From: an uncultured Collinsella sp.
Lineage (GTDB): Bacteria > Actinomycetota > Coriobacteriia > Coriobacteriales > Coriobacteriaceae
Reading direction: 5' to 3'
Length of the DNA stretch: 19,802 bases
NCBI GenBank assembly: GCA_902479095.1
Contig: CABSNL010000036.1
Span: 1-19,802 of the forward strand
The notes under the pieces are model-generated. The model made no database searches. It saw only the letters and a list, made by a program, of their open reading frames with translations, and was not told the DNA's origin. Below, one piece after another: positions 19,791 through 19,802 of the stretch. Both the position numbers and the translations under genes were made by a program. Position 1 is the stretch's first letter. Every line of letters starts with the position of its first letter.

Positions 19791-19802
19791 TGCCTATCGG
19801 AC
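19790..19802 (+). CDS. Start of the next gene, probably tatC (cut by the window edge)
   Basis: The stop TAA of the TatA/B gene overlaps an ATG (TAATG), preceded by GGGAGG (19775-19780). Only four codons (MPIG) are visible. Identity as tatC rests on the usual tatA/B-tatC order, not on sequence. Confidence 0.4.

Noticed and set aside
1..19802. tRNA, rRNA, CRISPR array, prophage or defence genes
   Set aside because: No cloverleaf, rRNA core, regularly spaced repeat array, integrase, or phage or defence protein motif was seen.

Overview
This window looks like chromosomal DNA from a high-GC gut actinobacterium of the class Coriobacteriia, most likely a Collinsella-type genome. The clues are strong G/C bias at third codon positions, alanine-rich proteins, actinobacterial forms of several families (subgroup Ic-like aspartate aminotransferase, NhaA with an enlarged cytoplasmic loop), and many intergenic palindromes of the kind I associate with Coriobacteriia. 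The genus call is inference; no rRNA or marker gene is present to settle it. The first 19 bases are the Tn5/Nextera mosaic end, so the left edge is a contig end carrying untrimmed adapter.

Layout, left to right. A GNAT acetyltransferase (-) is followed by purH (+), the last two steps of de novo purine synthesis. A protein with faint fold-type IV PLP enzyme character comes next, then a compact two-component system (OmpR-type regulator plus small two-helix sensor kinase), a universal stress protein (-), uppP (undecaprenyl-diphosphate phosphatase, TTG start) and a large UvrD/PcrA helicase. The central block is a sugar-phosphate locus: manA and a GntR/HutC-type regulator on the minus strand, divergent from a ROK-family glucokinase across an unusually AT-rich intergenic region. 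Then follow a manganese-type inorganic pyrophosphatase, nhaA behind a structured leader, a small conserved-looking protein (-), an aspartate aminotransferase, a STAS-domain protein, and a TatA/TatB gene whose stop overlaps the start of the next gene (probably tatC) at the right edge.

Most genes are monocistronic or in pairs and are separated by strong intrinsic terminators. Clear functional pairs are the regulator/kinase pair, gntR-manA with the divergent ROK kinase, and the tat genes. No rRNA, tRNA, CRISPR array, transposase gene or prophage gene was found.

The unexplained content is intergenic. It comprises a 169-bp MITE-like element with perfect 31-bp terminal inverted repeats and a central palindrome, with a short relative 16.7 kb away; two 31-bp palindromic elements in opposite orientation; three 93-115-nt imperfect hairpins downstream of purH, the universal stress protein gene and the helicase gene; and a leader in front of nhaA that contains an intrinsic terminator 34 bp before the start codon plus mutually exclusive upstream pairings, which looks like an attenuator or ion-responsive RNA.
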